Shown: in pieces, positions 1-8,426 of the stretch
Layout: each line of letters opens with the position of its first letter
Numbering within the stretch: position 1 is the first letter of the stretch
Source: Clostridiales bacterium
GTDB lineage: Bacteria > Bacillota > Clostridia > Oscillospirales > Oscillospiraceae
Length of the DNA stretch: 13,783 nt
Direction of reading: 5' to 3'
Assembly (NCBI GenBank): GCA_012516225.1
Contig: JAAYWX010000065.1
Location: forward strand, 1 to 13,783
The notes under the pieces: model-generated
Seen by the model: the letters and a program-made list of their open reading frames with translations, nothing else
Databases searched by the model: none
What the model was told of the DNA's origin: nothing
Program-made: the position numbers and the translations under genes

Positions 1-555
1 CCTTCGGCCGAAATATATATCATACGCAAAACTCTCCTTCTTGAGCTTATAGATTGGTGCCGTGCCAATGGCAAGCTTCATTTTCACCGTGACGCTCTTG
101 CACATTATCTAAAATCCGGCGGCAAAATAGGTCTATATATCCATAAAGGCTATATGGCCCATATTTGCTCCGTGGAGGATTACTTCTGCGCAAACATGGA
201 TATGCTCAAATATTCATGCAGAAAAGACCTCTTTCCGGACGGCAGCCCTGTTTATACAAGAGGCCGCAGCTCCGTTTCCACTTACTACGGTGAAAACGCT
301 TCCGCGACCAACTCTCTTGTAGCAGACGGATGTTTTATCGAAGGTCAGCTTAACAACTGCATTCTTTTCCGCGGCGTACGCGTAAACAAAGGGGCAAAAT
401 TAAGCAACTGTGTAATTATGCAGGATACGGTTATAGGAGAAAATGTATCGCTGAACTATGTAATTTCCGATAAATACGCCGTTTTTTCGGATGGGCTTGT
501 CCTCTCCGGGAGCAAATCTCTGCCGATAACCGTACCAAAAGGAAAAACGGTCTGA
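1..555 (+). CDS. glgD: ADP-glucose pyrophosphorylase GlgD-type subunit, C-terminal part (5' end outside window)
   Basis: The frame is open from the first base to TGA at 553-555, so the gene starts upstream of the window and about 184 C-terminal residues are visible. They cover the end of the nucleotidyltransferase domain (GYMAHICSVEDYF, matching the family's G-Y-x-x-x-I-x-S-V-x-x-Y-F stretch) and the left-handed beta-helix C-terminal domain, seen as regularly spaced turns such as ADGCFIEGQL, ILFRGVRVNKGA and VIMQDTVIGENV. In Clostridia and Bacilli GlgD is the second subunit that associates with catalytic GlgC to make ADP-glucose for glycogen synthesis in the cytoplasm. I choose GlgD over GlgC because the beta-helix is short and divergent, and because glgD commonly directly precedes glgA. 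The gap to glgA is 73 nt with no terminator, which fits one operon. GlgC itself is not in view. Confidence 0.85.
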   Translation, partial: PSAEIYIIRKTLLLELIDWCRANGKLHFHRDALAHYLKSGGKIGLYIHKGYMAHICSVEDYFCANMDMLKYSCRKDLFPDGSPVYTRGRSSVSTYYGENASATNSLVADGCFIEGQLNNCILFRGVRVNKGAKLSNCVIMQDTVIGENVSLNYVISDKYAVFSDGLVLSGSKSLPITVPKGKTV

Positions 556-628
556 CTGTCGGGGCTATTCCGTAGACTTTAAAATAAAAATATCCGCATT
601 TCTGGCATTACTAAAGGAGGATATAAAA

Positions 629-2053
629 TTGAAAGTTCTGTTTACCGTCAGCGAAGCCTCCCCGTTTGTGAAAACGGGCGGACTCGCTGACGTCGCCGGC
701 TCGCTCCCCAAAGCGCTCTGCCGTGAAGGAGCCGATGTTCGGGTTATTCTTCCTCTTTACAGCGCAATTGAGGAAAAATGGCGTTTAAAAATGAATTTCT
801 TGTTCTATACTTATGTCCATCTTGCCTGGAGAAGGCAGTATTGCGGCTTATTCTGCCTTGTCCATGAGGGCGTAACATATTATTTTATCGACAACGAGTA
901 TTATTTTAAGCGCAGCGGAATATACAGCGAATTTGATGACGGCGAACGCTTCGCCTTTTTTTCAAAAGCTGTAACGGAAATTCTTCCGCTGCTCGGCTGG
1001 GATCCCGATGTGGTACACTGCAACGACTGGCAGACGGCTCTTATTCCGGTCTACATGAAGCTGGAGGCTTCCGACTTTTACAGCGGAATAAAAACCGTAT
1101 TCACCATACACAACATAGAATATCAGGGGAGATTCAGCAAGTTCACCTCAGATGATGTTTTCGGTCTGCCTGAATGGCTGTTTTCCCAAGGCATAACACG
1201 CTACGGTGACGACATCGTGCTTATGAAGGGGGCGATCTATCAGGCGGATTTTATCACGACGGTAAGCCCCTCATATGCTCATGAGCTTTGCAACGAATAC
1301 TTTGCCTGCGGGCTTCATGAAGTAATAAGAGATAATTCGTACAAACTGACAGGCATAGTGAACGGAATTGATACCGAGTATTTTAATCCGCTTAACGACA
1401 GGTCTATCGCCGTAAACTACGGTCCCGAAACCTTAGGCGGAAAATCAGAGTGCAAGAAAGATCTTTGCCGGGAGCTTGGCTTTGACGAGAACGACTCAAC
1501 GCCCATCATTGTCTGCGTTTCAAGACTGGTGGAACACAAGGGCTTTGGGCTTGTCGCAGAGTCGCTCTGGGATATTTTATCAAAAAATGTAAGATTGGTT
1601 GTTCTCGGAACGGGAAACATCGAATACGAAAACTTTTTCCGAAACGCGGAAATAAACAGCAAAGGCAGGGTATCTGCAAATATAATGTATTCCGAAACGC
1701 GGGCTTCAAAGGTTTATGCTGGAGGAGATATGCTTCTTATGCCGTCGCGCAGCGAACCTTGCGGGCTTGCGCAGATGATTGCCATGAGATACGGTACTGT
1801 TCCCATAGTTCATGCCGTCGGAGGGCTTCAGGATACTGTCCGCCCTCACCCGTCAGAAAATTCAAACGGATTTGCATTTTATAACTATTCTTCTTACGAT
1901 ATGCTTAAAGTTATAGATTACGCCCTTGAAATTTATAAAAATAAAGAGGAGTGGCAAAACCTTATGCACCGGGGCATGACAGAAGATTTGTCATGGAACT
2001 GCTCCGCAAACGAATATCTTAAAATATATAAATCGCTTAAAAAACAAGCGTAA
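629..2053 (+). CDS. glgA: Glycogen synthase (ADP-glucose, GT5 family)
   Basis: Transfers glucose from ADP-glucose to the non-reducing end of a growing alpha-1,4-glucan in the cytoplasm. The 474-aa length is normal for bacterial GlgA. Visible motifs are KTGGLADV at residues 15-22 (nucleotide-sugar-binding loop, Lys15), HCNDWQTA, HNIEYQGRF, NGIDTEYFNP, SRLVEHKGF at the start of the second Rossmann domain, and PSRSEPCGL at about 372-380 with the conserved catalytic Glu376. The last motif usually reads PSRFEPCGL, so Ser375 replaces Phe. The start is TTG at 629, supported by a strong AAAGGAGG eight bases upstream; no ATG in frame fits as well. It lies between glgD and glgP and is probably cotranscribed with both. 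Confidence 0.95.
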   Translation: MKVLFTVSEASPFVKTGGLADVAGSLPKALCREGADVRVILPLYSAIEEKWRLKMNFLFYTYVHLAWRRQYCGLFCLVHEGVTYYFIDNEYYFKRSGIYSEFDDGERFAFFSKAVTEILPLLGWDPDVVHCNDWQTALIPVYMKLEASDFYSGIKTVFTIHNIEYQGRFSKFTSDDVFGLPEWLFSQGITRYGDDIVLMKGAIYQADFITTVSPSYAHELCNEYFACGLHEVIRDNSYKLTGIVNGIDTEYFNPLNDRSIAVNYGPETLGGKSECKKDLCRELGFDENDSTPIIVCVSRLVEHKGFGLVAESLWDILSKNVRLVVLGTGNIEYENFFRNAEINSKGRVSANIMYSETRASKVYAGGDMLLMPSRSEPCGLAQMIAMRYGTVPIVHAVGGLQDTVRPHPSENSNGFAFYNYSSYDMLKVIDYALEIYKNKEEWQNLMHRGMTEDLSWNCSANEYLKIYKSLKKQA

Positions 2054-2108
2054 AAAGAACAAATACATTTTCAGCAGGGAAAACGGATACAGGGAAGGGA
2101 TAAAGAAT

Positions 2109-4505
2109 ATGACTTCGATAGGGAAAAATGAGCTTAAAGCTGCTATAGAAGATAAGCTGGAGGCCTATTACGGCAAAAGCGCCGATGAGGCTACTCCTTC
2201 TGAAACTTTCAGCGTCTGTGCAATGCTCATACGCGAAATGGCGGCACGCACACTTACAAAAAGCAAAAAAGATGACGACAGACAGGTTCACTATCTGTCT
2301 ATGGAATTTCTTATGGGACGTTCTCTTGAAAAAAACGCTTTCAACCTCGGCATACTTGACGAGCTGAGCAATGCTCTGCGTGAAATGGGTTTTGAGCCTT
2401 CCGATATATTCGAAGCGGAACCAGACGCAGGTCTTGGAAACGGCGGTCTGGGCCGGCTTGCCGCCTGCTATATGGACAGCATGGCAACTCTCGGCATTCC
2501 GGCAACGGGGTATTCTCTCTGTTATGAGCTTGGAATGTTCCGTCAGAAGCTTGTAAATTTCAGGCAAATTGAGCTTGCGGACAACTGGACTATTTCCGCG
2601 GACAGCTGGCTTGTCCCGCGCTATGAGGATTCCGTTGAAGTCCGTTTCGGCGGTACTGTGGAAGAAAACTGGGACTGCACCGGAAAATGCCGGACAACTC
2701 TCAGAAACTATACTTCCGTTCTTGCCGTTCCGCGCGATATGCTTATAACAGGCTTCAAATCCGACAGGGTAAATACTCTCAGGCTCTGGGAGGCAAAATC
2801 CCCCAATTTCCTTGATATGAGTCTTTTTTCAGGCGGCGAATACGTAAAGTCCATGGAGCAACGTACGCTTGCGGAGGTTATAACTAAAGTCCTCTATCCC
2901 GCCGATGAACATACGGAAGGAAAAATCCTCCGTATAAAGCAGCAGTATTTCTTTGTTTCCGCAACAGCGCAGTCCGTTGTGAAAAAACATCGGGAAAAAT
3001 ACGGAGATGTCCGCAGTTTTGCAAAACATCATGTATTTCAGATAAACGATACTCATCCGACGATGATTATCCCCGAACTCATGCGCATTTTTATGGACGA
3101 AGACGGTCTTGGCTGGGATGAGGCTATCGGAATCGTTTCCGAATGTGTTGCCTACACAAACCACACTGTTATGGCCGAAGCTCTCGAGTGCTGGCCTCAG
3201 GAGCTCATAGCGGCGCAGCTTCCGCGCATCTGGCGCATAATACTTGAACTTGACTCAAGGTACCGCAGGTATCTTGAAAGCCGTTTCCCGGGTAACAACG
3301 AGGCCATACTCCGCAACCTTATAATAGAAGGCGGAAAGGTGCATATGGCAAATATCTGCCTTGCCGTATGCCGTAAAATCAACGGTGTATCATCAATGCA
3401 CACTGATATACTTAGGTATGGTCTTTTCCGAGACATCTATTCTCTGAAGCCGGAAAAATTCTGCAGCATAACAAACGGAATAGACCATAGGCGGTGGCTC
3501 TCCCAAATAAATCCGGAACTGCATAAGCTGATAACTAACCTCCTTGGCAGCGATGATTATCTAATAAAACCAGAACTTCTCTCTGATCTCGAAAAATACG
3601 ACAAGGATTCTTCCGTTTTAAATGAGCTTGAAAGCATAAAGCTGAACAACAAAAAGAAACTTATACAGTACATAAGAAACGAAAACGGAATAATCCTTGA
3701 TACTGACGCCGTGTTCGATGTTCAGGTCAAACGTCTGCATGAATACAAGCGCCAGCTTCTCTGTGCCATGCTAATAACCGAACTTCAGCAGCGCATACAC
3801 GATAATCCTAACTTGCCGTTTCTGCCCCGCTGCTTTATTTTCGGTGCAAAGGCTGCAAGCGGATATAAAACTGCAAAGCGCATAATAAGCCTGCTTTGCG
3901 CAATAGCCGATGATGTGAACGCCGATCCTCTCTGCAAAGGCAAACTGCAGGTGGTATTCCTTGAAAAGTATCGTGTTTCCGTTGCCGAAAAATTAATGCC
4001 GGCCGCTCAGGTTTCAGAGCAGATTTCCACTGCGGGCAAGGAAGCAAGCGGCACCGGCAACATGAAACTTATGATGAACGGCGCAATAACCATCGGTACG
4101 CCCGATGGTGCGAACGTTGAGATGTATGTGCGGCTCGGAAATGAAAATATGTTCCTCTTCGGCCTTACCGCAGATGAAATTACTCAGATGAAAAAGAGCG
4201 GATATGATCCTTCCATAATATATGGTACAAATGACAGAATACGCCGCGTTCTCAACCGGATAAGCCACGGTTTCCGCAACGGTGAGAGTTTCTCCGACCT
4301 TGTTTCAAAGCTTGTCTACGGCGGGGACGAATTTATGCTTCTTGCGGACTTTGACAGCTATATAAACGCTCATGACAGGCTCTATGATCTGATGTCAGAC
4401 AAGGAAAAGCGTTCGGCTGTATCTCTCCGAAATATTGCAAGAAGCGGCTGCTTCGCCGCTGACCGAGCAGTATCTGAATATGCCGAAAACATCTGGAATA
4501 TCTGA
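2109..4505 (+). CDS. glgP: Glycogen/starch/alpha-glucan phosphorylase (GT35)
   Basis: PLP-dependent enzyme that releases glucose 1-phosphate from the non-reducing ends of glycogen or maltodextrin. The 798-aa length matches bacterial GlgP/MalP. Motifs in order: HYLSMEFLMGR (61-71), GLGNGGLGRLAAC (about 109-121), QINDTHPTM in the middle of the protein, VQVKRLHEYKRQ, and EASGTGNMKLMMNGA with Lys653 as the residue expected to bind PLP. A purine-rich ribosome site (GGGAAGGGA) precedes ATG 2109. It follows glgA by 55 nt without a terminator, so synthesis and breakdown genes appear to share a transcript that ends at the hairpin 28 bases after the stop. Whether the main substrate is glycogen or maltodextrin cannot be decided from sequence. 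Confidence 0.95.
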   Translation: MTSIGKNELKAAIEDKLEAYYGKSADEATPSETFSVCAMLIREMAARTLTKSKKDDDRQVHYLSMEFLMGRSLEKNAFNLGILDELSNALREMGFEPSDIFEAEPDAGLGNGGLGRLAACYMDSMATLGIPATGYSLCYELGMFRQKLVNFRQIELADNWTISADSWLVPRYEDSVEVRFGGTVEENWDCTGKCRTTLRNYTSVLAVPRDMLITGFKSDRVNTLRLWEAKSPNFLDMSLFSGGEYVKSMEQRTLAEVITKVLYPADEHTEGKILRIKQQYFFVSATAQSVVKKHREKYGDVRSFAKHHVFQINDTHPTMIIPELMRIFMDEDGLGWDEAIGIVSECVAYTNHTVMAEALECWPQELIAAQLPRIWRIILELDSRYRRYLESRFPGNNEAILRNLIIEGGKVHMANICLAVCRKINGVSSMHTDILRYGLFRDIYSLKPEKFCSITNGIDHRRWLSQINPELHKLITNLLGSDDYLIKPELLSDLEKYDKDSSVLNELESIKLNNKKKLIQYIRNENGIILDTDAVFDVQVKRLHEYKRQLLCAMLITELQQRIHDNPNLPFLPRCFIFGAKAASGYKTAKRIISLLCAIADDVNADPLCKGKLQVVFLEKYRVSVAEKLMPAAQVSEQISTAGKEASGTGNMKLMMNGAITIGTPDGANVEMYVRLGNENMFLFGLTADEITQMKKSGYDPSIIYGTNDRIRRVLNRISHGFRNGESFSDLVSKLVYGGDEFMLLADFDSYINAHDRLYDLMSDKEKRSAVSLRNIARSGCFAADRAVSEYAENIWNI

Positions 4506-4532
4506 TAATTTAATTTTATATCTGTTTACCTT

Positions 4533-4574
4533 AAAAAATAGCGCCGGCTATAGCAATAGCCAGCGCTATTTTTT
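4533..4574. terminator. Bidirectional intrinsic terminator between glg operon and ricT
   Basis: An 18-bp stem with a single C/A mismatch (left arm 4533-4550, right arm 4557-4574) and a 6-nt loop TAGCAA. The outer six pairs are A-T, so both strands end the hairpin with a run of six U. It stops glgP transcription rightward and the ricT operon leftward. The ricT stop codon (4573-4575) overlaps the outer base of the right arm, so spacing is extremely tight. Confidence 0.9.
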
Positions 4575-5877
4575 AATTTTGAGAGTCATTGGGGGACTTT
4601 GTCTTATTGGGATAATGCTTTTTGTTTCTGTTTGTATTCTGCTGTCTTTCCTTATTCTTGACGGAAACTTCCCCGCCATGATAGGGTTTGACTACGTTGC
4701 GAGGCCTTTGGTGGTTGGCTTTAACCGCCTGTGTATTGGCAGGCTTTACAACCGGTTTACTGTTGTTCGAATGCGGGCGATTTTTAATCGCACCGCTGTC
4801 CTGAGAATTGAAATCAATCTGTTCCCGCTTTTGCTCCTGCGATCCTTCATCAGATGGATCGTCCGCTCCATCTGTTTTCTCGTCCTCCGCTATGTCCCCG
4901 TCCTCTGAAATCTCCGGCGCTGCTGGAGAAGGGTTCCCATTTTTGGCGGAAGACGAAGGATAATCTTCCCAGAACTCGTCTTCAAGCTCTTCAAGGCTCG
5001 GGCCTTCTTCATCAGGTATGTCCAGATACGTTTCCGCAGAAAGCTCTTCGCCAGATTTCGGCTTTCCGCCTGAAACAACCGTCACATCAGCAGCGTCAAA
5101 AATCCTGAAATCATCTTCCCCTTCATCGTCCATACGGACTTTCACTTTCTGTCTGAGAACATTTGTCTGTATGACACTGCCATACCCTTGCGCTGTTTTT
5201 ACATAAGCGCCGGTTTTAGGTATATTTTTCAGAAGTTCTTCATAGGCTTCCTGTTCATACCTCAGACAGCACATAAGCCTACCGCAGCTTCCCGAAATTT
5301 TCGTCGGATTAAGCGACATGGACTGCGTTTTTGCCATTTTGGTTGATACCGGCTGAAAATCATTCAAAAACTGCCTGCAACAATATGGTCTGCCGCAGAT
5401 ACCCAGCCCTCCGAGCATTTTTGTTTCATCGCGTACGCCTATTTGCCTGAGCTCTATCCGTGTACGGAAAACAGCGGCAAGATCCTTAACAAGCTCGCGG
5501 AAATCAACCCTTCCGTCAGCAGTAAAGAAAAACAGAATTTTGTTTCCTTCAAAGCCGCATTCAACGCCCACAAGTTTCATATCAAGCCCACGAGCGGCTA
5601 TCTTTTCCTTGCATATTTCAAAAGCTTCTTTTTCCCGTTCCTTATTCTTAGCGGCTATTTGGAGATCCTCTTCAGTCGCGATTCGTATAACGGGCCTGAG
5701 CGGCGGTATGATGCTTTCATCATCCACCATATGCGGGCCATAACAGCATTCTCCAAGATCAAGCCCTGTTGCTGTTTCCACTATACCCTTATCGCCCGGC
5801 TTTACGTCTATCCCGTTAGGGGCAAAATAATATGCCTTGCCGTGGCAGTTAAATCTTATGCTAACTACTTCTGTCAA
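4573..5877 (-). CDS. ricT: PSP1-domain protein RicT (YaaT), with long charged C-terminal tail
   Basis: Member of the Ric complex (RicA-RicF-RicT), which in Bacillus carries [4Fe-4S] clusters and acts with RNase Y on mRNA processing and on competence, biofilm and sporulation control. The PSP1 core shows KMLGGLGICGRPYCCRQF (154-170) and LNPTKISGSCGRLMCCLRYE (189-208). Cysteines 161, 166, 167, 198, 203 and 204 form two C-x4-C-C groups that include the known cluster ligands. Bacillus RicT is about 275 aa; this protein has 434. The additional 160 residues are acidic at 275-357 and then basic and Asn/Lys/Arg-rich at 363-430, with no recognisable fold. The start is TTG 5877, chosen because GAGGAAG lies at the right distance upstream and the conserved protein begins there. 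It is 15 nt after holB in a darA-holB-ricT operon and ends in the shared terminator. Confidence 0.9.
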   Translation of the reverse strand: MTEVVSIRFNCHGKAYYFAPNGIDVKPGDKGIVETATGLDLGECCYGPHMVDDESIIPPLRPVIRIATEEDLQIAAKNKEREKEAFEICKEKIAARGLDMKLVGVECGFEGNKILFFFTADGRVDFRELVKDLAAVFRTRIELRQIGVRDETKMLGGLGICGRPYCCRQFLNDFQPVSTKMAKTQSMSLNPTKISGSCGRLMCCLRYEQEAYEELLKNIPKTGAYVKTAQGYGSVIQTNVLRQKVKVRMDDEGEDDFRIFDAADVTVVSGGKPKSGEELSAETYLDIPDEEGPSLEELEDEFWEDYPSSSAKNGNPSPAAPEISEDGDIAEDEKTDGADDPSDEGSQEQKREQIDFNSQDSGAIKNRPHSNNSKPVVKPANTQAVKANHQRPRNVVKPYHGGEVSVKNKERQQNTNRNKKHYPNKTKSPNDSQN

Positions 5878-5892
5878 AATTTCTTCCTCATT

Positions 5893-6669
5893 TCAGATTG
5901 TCAGTACGCAAAACAAACCAACTATATGTTTCACTCCGACGTTAAGACGCAGATATTCCTCCGCCCTGTCACATAGTGACAGAAGCCTGAATGCATCGTT
6001 TTTTGAAAATCCGCTGTAATTTTTTTTCCCCGTTGCGGCGTTATACAAGCAGATCCGGACACTTTCTATAAAAGCGCCCATGCGCTCGGCATCAATAGAC
6101 TCATTCTTCCCAAAAAAAGCGGACAATTCCGCCTGATTTTTTTTTGCCGCAAGCGTAATATATTCTTCCGCAAGGCTGCTTACTTCCGTTTCTTTCTCTC
6201 CTTTAACGCGGATAACCGCACATCTTGAGCGAACTGTCGGAAGGAGCGATTCTTCGCTGTCGGAACATAAAATAAAAACGGCATATGCGGGCGGCTCCTC
6301 AAAAATTTTAAGGGCGGCATTCTGCGCCTGAATATTCATCAGATCCGCTTCCTTGATTATATATACTTTTCTCTCGGCCTGCTGAGGGCGCACATAAGCA
6401 TCGGCCGCCATTTGCCTGATTTGTTCAACCAGAATCTCCTTTTTTATCTTTCCCTTATCATCTGTTTTGCGGGTTATTTCCGCAACATCGGGGTGAATGC
6501 CGGAAAAAACCTCTCTGCAACTTCTGCACTCAAGACACGGAAACTCATCTCCCTGCTCGCAAACAAACGAGCAGGCAAGTTCATAAGCTGCCTTTTCACG
6601 CATCTGTACATTCGTTGAGACAACAATATATGCGTGACCTTTCCTGCTTTTTTGTGTTCTGTCCGTCAT
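5893..6669 (-). CDS. holB: DNA polymerase III delta' subunit (clamp-loader), short form
   Basis: Delta' is the non-catalytic wall subunit of the clamp loader that places the sliding clamp on DNA. Evidence: a zinc-module-like Cys set (C37, C45, C48, C51), the HPDVAEI and EQIRQMAADAYVRP stretches, KVYIIKEADLMNIQAQNAALKIFEEPP (an AAA+ sensor/Walker B-like region) and TVRSRCAVIRV with the SRC arginine-finger motif. There is no P-loop near the N-terminus, as expected for delta' and unlike DnaX. At 258 aa it is shorter than the roughly 320-330 aa typical of the family; the C-terminal collar domain is reduced. The ATG overlaps the darA stop by 4 nt (ATGA), indicating translational coupling, and ricT follows after 15 nt. 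The darA-holB-ricT order is conserved with Bacillus, which supports the call. Confidence 0.88.
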   Translation of the reverse strand: MTDRTQKSRKGHAYIVVSTNVQMREKAAYELACSFVCEQGDEFPCLECRSCREVFSGIHPDVAEITRKTDDKGKIKKEILVEQIRQMAADAYVRPQQAERKVYIIKEADLMNIQAQNAALKIFEEPPAYAVFILCSDSEESLLPTVRSRCAVIRVKGEKETEVSSLAEEYITLAAKKNQAELSAFFGKNESIDAERMGAFIESVRICLYNAATGKKNYSGFSKNDAFRLLSLCDRAEEYLRLNVGVKHIVGLFCVLTI

Positions 6670-6980
6670 AACCTTACAAACTGCTCAGCATCAAGTATGA
6701 ACACAACCGCCCTACCCTTTTTTATATGTTTCGGCAGCTTGAAATTTCCAAACGAAACATCGGGAGGGACGTCATACACTCCCTCGGTAGTGTTCTCCTG
6801 AACCAATTTCATAACTTTACTTACTTTTGCGTCGTCTACCCCCGACAAAATCACAGTATTATCCTCTTTAAGAAATCCTCCCGTACTGTTCAAAATGGTC
6901 GATTGGTATCCCTCTTTTGACATTGCGCTCACAACAGCGGGCGCTTCCGATCTGCTTGTGATGATGATTAAAAGTTTCAT
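6666..6980 (-). CDS. darA: Cyclic di-AMP receptor, PII-like DarA/PstA (YaaQ)
   Basis: 104 aa; the family is about 109 aa and forms PII-like trimers that bind c-di-AMP in the cytoplasm. Family marks are the start MKLLIIIT, STGGFLKEDNTVILSGVDD (residues 32-50, containing the ligand-contacting TGGF segment), VMKLVQENT, and the end AVVFILDAEQFVRL. The B/T-loop region between them is slightly shorter than in Bacillus. Start ATG 6980 has GGGAGG ten bases upstream. It is first in a darA-holB-ricT operon with its own promoter (7046-7074) and overlaps holB by 4 nt. The yaaR gene that lies between darA and holB in Bacillus is absent. The physiological output of DarA is not established even in model species. 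Confidence 0.9.
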   Translation of the reverse strand: MKLLIIITSRSEAPAVVSAMSKEGYQSTILNSTGGFLKEDNTVILSGVDDAKVSKVMKLVQENTTEGVYDVPPDVSFGNFKLPKHIKKGRAVVFILDAEQFVRL

Positions 6981-7014
6981 GCTCTCGGAGCCTCCCTGTA
7001 GAAAAGTAGTTCGG

Positions 7015-7064
7015 CGGAGAATAAACTGCTAATAGTACAGTTACCATTTTACATTTATTCTCCG
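7015..7064. repeat. 11-bp inverted repeat around the darA promoter
   Basis: CGGAGAATAAA at 7015-7025 and its perfect complement TTTATTCTCCG at 7054-7064, 28 bp apart. The right arm sits between the -35 and -10 of the darA promoter and the left arm in the transcribed leader, so the pair cannot form one RNA hairpin in the darA transcript. A DNA operator with two half-sites about 39 bp apart (centre to centre) fits better. The regulator is unknown. Confidence 0.55.
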
Positions 7065-7074
7065 TGTTCGTCAA
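7046..7074 (-). promoter_or_regulatory. Sigma-A-type promoter of the darA-holB-ricT operon
   Basis: Read on the minus strand, TTGACG (7074-7069), a 17-bp spacer and TAAAAT (7051-7046). That is five of six matches to each consensus box with ideal spacing. Transcription would start near 7039, giving a leader of about 60 nt before darA. One arm of an 11-bp inverted repeat lies inside the spacer. Confidence 0.75.
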
Positions 7075-7107
7075 GGAAAAATGAAAGATATGGTATTCGG
7101 CGTCTGC

Positions 7108-7137
7108 TTGACATCGGCAAAAAAAACGTATTACAAT
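7108..7137 (+). promoter_or_regulatory. Sigma-A-type promoter of the Mbeg1-like hydrolase gene
   Basis: TTGACA (7108-7113, perfect), an 18-bp spacer and TACAAT (7132-7137). The expected start is near 7144, giving a leader of about 43 nt to the GTG at 7187. It diverges from the darA promoter, with -35 boxes 33 bp apart. Confidence 0.8.
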
Positions 7138-7186
7138 TGGTATGCGAAACTGCGGCTGAAATTCAAGAAAGCAAAGGGGTGATAAG

Positions 7187-8305
7187 GTGAAAAATATAAT
7201 AGATTATGTTGAGACCGAATTTAGGTCTTTTGCAGAAAAGCCGTTTTGCGCTGTTGACAGTCTTGTTCTCTCCCAGTTTTCATACATACGTTTCGATGGA
7301 GTTGTCCCCGGAATGTCTGAACACGCCGCCCCTCGCAGAATAGCTGACTGCTTTATGTCCGAGCATTTTGAAACTATGTTTTACGAAGTGCGCGACCCCG
7401 ACAGCAACCGACGGCTTCTTGCCGCCCTTGCTTCAAGCCCGCGTTTCAGAAATATTGAAATGACATTCTACGTCAGCGAATTTGACCCTGTAAACGGGAA
7501 ACAGTTTTCCGCCGTAACATTTATTCTGCCCGATAAAAACGCATATATTGCTTTTCGCGGAACAGATGATACGATTGTCGGCTGGAAGGAAGATTTCAGA
7601 ATGGCATTTGTCTTTCCTGTCCCCTCTCAGGTTCGGGCAGGACAGTATCTTTCCGAAGTTTCCTCCCGCCTGTCCGGAAAATTTATGATAGGCGGCCATT
7701 CAAAAGGTGGAAACCTTGCAGTATATTCTGCTTTCACCGCTCCCGAATCGATTCAAAGCAGAATAATTCGCATATATGACCATGACGGTCCCGGTTTCAA
7801 AGAGGGAACTCTTAACTGTGAAGGCTACAAACGCATAGAATCTAAAATCGCAAAAACCATTCCTCAGTCTTCCGTCATTGGTATGCTTCTTGAAGGCCAC
7901 GAAAAATATACGGTAGTTGAAAGCAGCAGAATCGGTGTGATGCAGCACGACCCCTTCTCTTGGAAAATTGCAGACGGTGATTTTATAACGGCTGAAGAGG
8001 TTTCAGACGGCGCAAAATATGTCAACCGTACAATAAGGGACTGGATAAACTCCCTATCCGATGAACAGCGCGAAAAATTTACAGATATACTTTTTGGTGT
8101 CCTTGACGCAGGCGAAGCCGAAACGTTTGCGGAAATAACCTTAAAATGGAAACGAAATTTTACAGCTATATTCTCTGCAATAAAGGACATTGACCCAGAA
8201 ATGAAACAGTTTATAAAAGAGCTTATGCGCGAGTTCGGCATTCTTATGATACACAATCTGCGTCCGGGCAAAAAAATGCTTTCCGGAGTATCTCAGATGA
8301 CATAG
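7187..8305 (+). CDS. Mbeg1-like (DUF2974) alpha/beta-hydrolase, lipase-like
   Basis: 372 aa with no signal peptide or membrane segment, so probably cytoplasmic. It shows the lipase-type nucleophile elbow GGHSKGGN with Ser172 as the likely nucleophile, preceded by AYIAFRGTDDTIVGWKEDF (oxyanion-side strand and helix), followed by YDHDGPGF (197-204, candidate catalytic Asp) and QHDPFSW with His254 as the likely catalytic His. This set of motifs is typical of the Mbeg1-like/DUF2974 family of Firmicutes, whose substrate is unknown. The start is GTG 7187, with AAAGGGG about seven bases upstream. It is transcribed alone from its own strong promoter, divergent from darA, and ends before a hairpin at 8343. 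The hydrolase fold is well supported; lipase activity is only inferred. Confidence 0.8.
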   Translation: MKNIIDYVETEFRSFAEKPFCAVDSLVLSQFSYIRFDGVVPGMSEHAAPRRIADCFMSEHFETMFYEVRDPDSNRRLLAALASSPRFRNIEMTFYVSEFDPVNGKQFSAVTFILPDKNAYIAFRGTDDTIVGWKEDFRMAFVFPVPSQVRAGQYLSEVSSRLSGKFMIGGHSKGGNLAVYSAFTAPESIQSRIIRIYDHDGPGFKEGTLNCEGYKRIESKIAKTIPQSSVIGMLLEGHEKYTVVESSRIGVMQHDPFSWKIADGDFITAEEVSDGAKYVNRTIRDWINSLSDEQREKFTDILFGVLDAGEAETFAEITLKWKRNFTAIFSAIKDIDPEMKQFIKELMREFGILMIHNLRPGKKMLSGVSQMT

Positions 8306-8342
8306 CAAACCACATTTTCTAAACCTTAAGCATTAAAAGTTA

Positions 8343-8384
8343 AAAAAACAGTCTCGAAGACAATTCTCTCCGGGCCTGTTTTTT
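8343..8384 (+). terminator. Probable intrinsic terminator after the hydrolase gene
   Basis: AAAAAACAG (8343-8351) pairs with CTGTTTTTT (8376-8384) around a loop that contains a small GTCT-CGA-AGAC hairpin. The U-run lies in the right arm. The stem is A-T rich and the loop long, so the call is moderate. Confidence 0.5.
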
Positions 8385-8426
8385 GTTTGCCCCGCAGAAA
8401 GCCTTGGTGAATCTGTTAGATTTAAC

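Noticed and set aside
2037..2567. Minus-strand open frame of 176 codons opposite glgP
   Set aside because: Antisense to the conserved N-terminal half of glycogen phosphorylase, with no ribosome site.
4435..4908. Long plus-strand open frame of 157 codons across the terminator
   Set aside because: It is out of frame inside the end of glgP, crosses a strong terminator and then lies antisense to the ricT tail. No ribosome site and no family resemblance.
5443..5976. Plus-strand open frame of 177 codons opposite ricT and holB
   Set aside because: Antisense to well-supported conserved proteins; composition (Phe/Ser/Tyr-rich) is typical of a mirror frame.
5893..6669. HolB taken as a truncated DnaX because of its zinc-like cysteines
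   Set aside because: There is no P-loop, the SRC motif and the darA/ricT neighbours are those of delta', and both families carry this Cys set.
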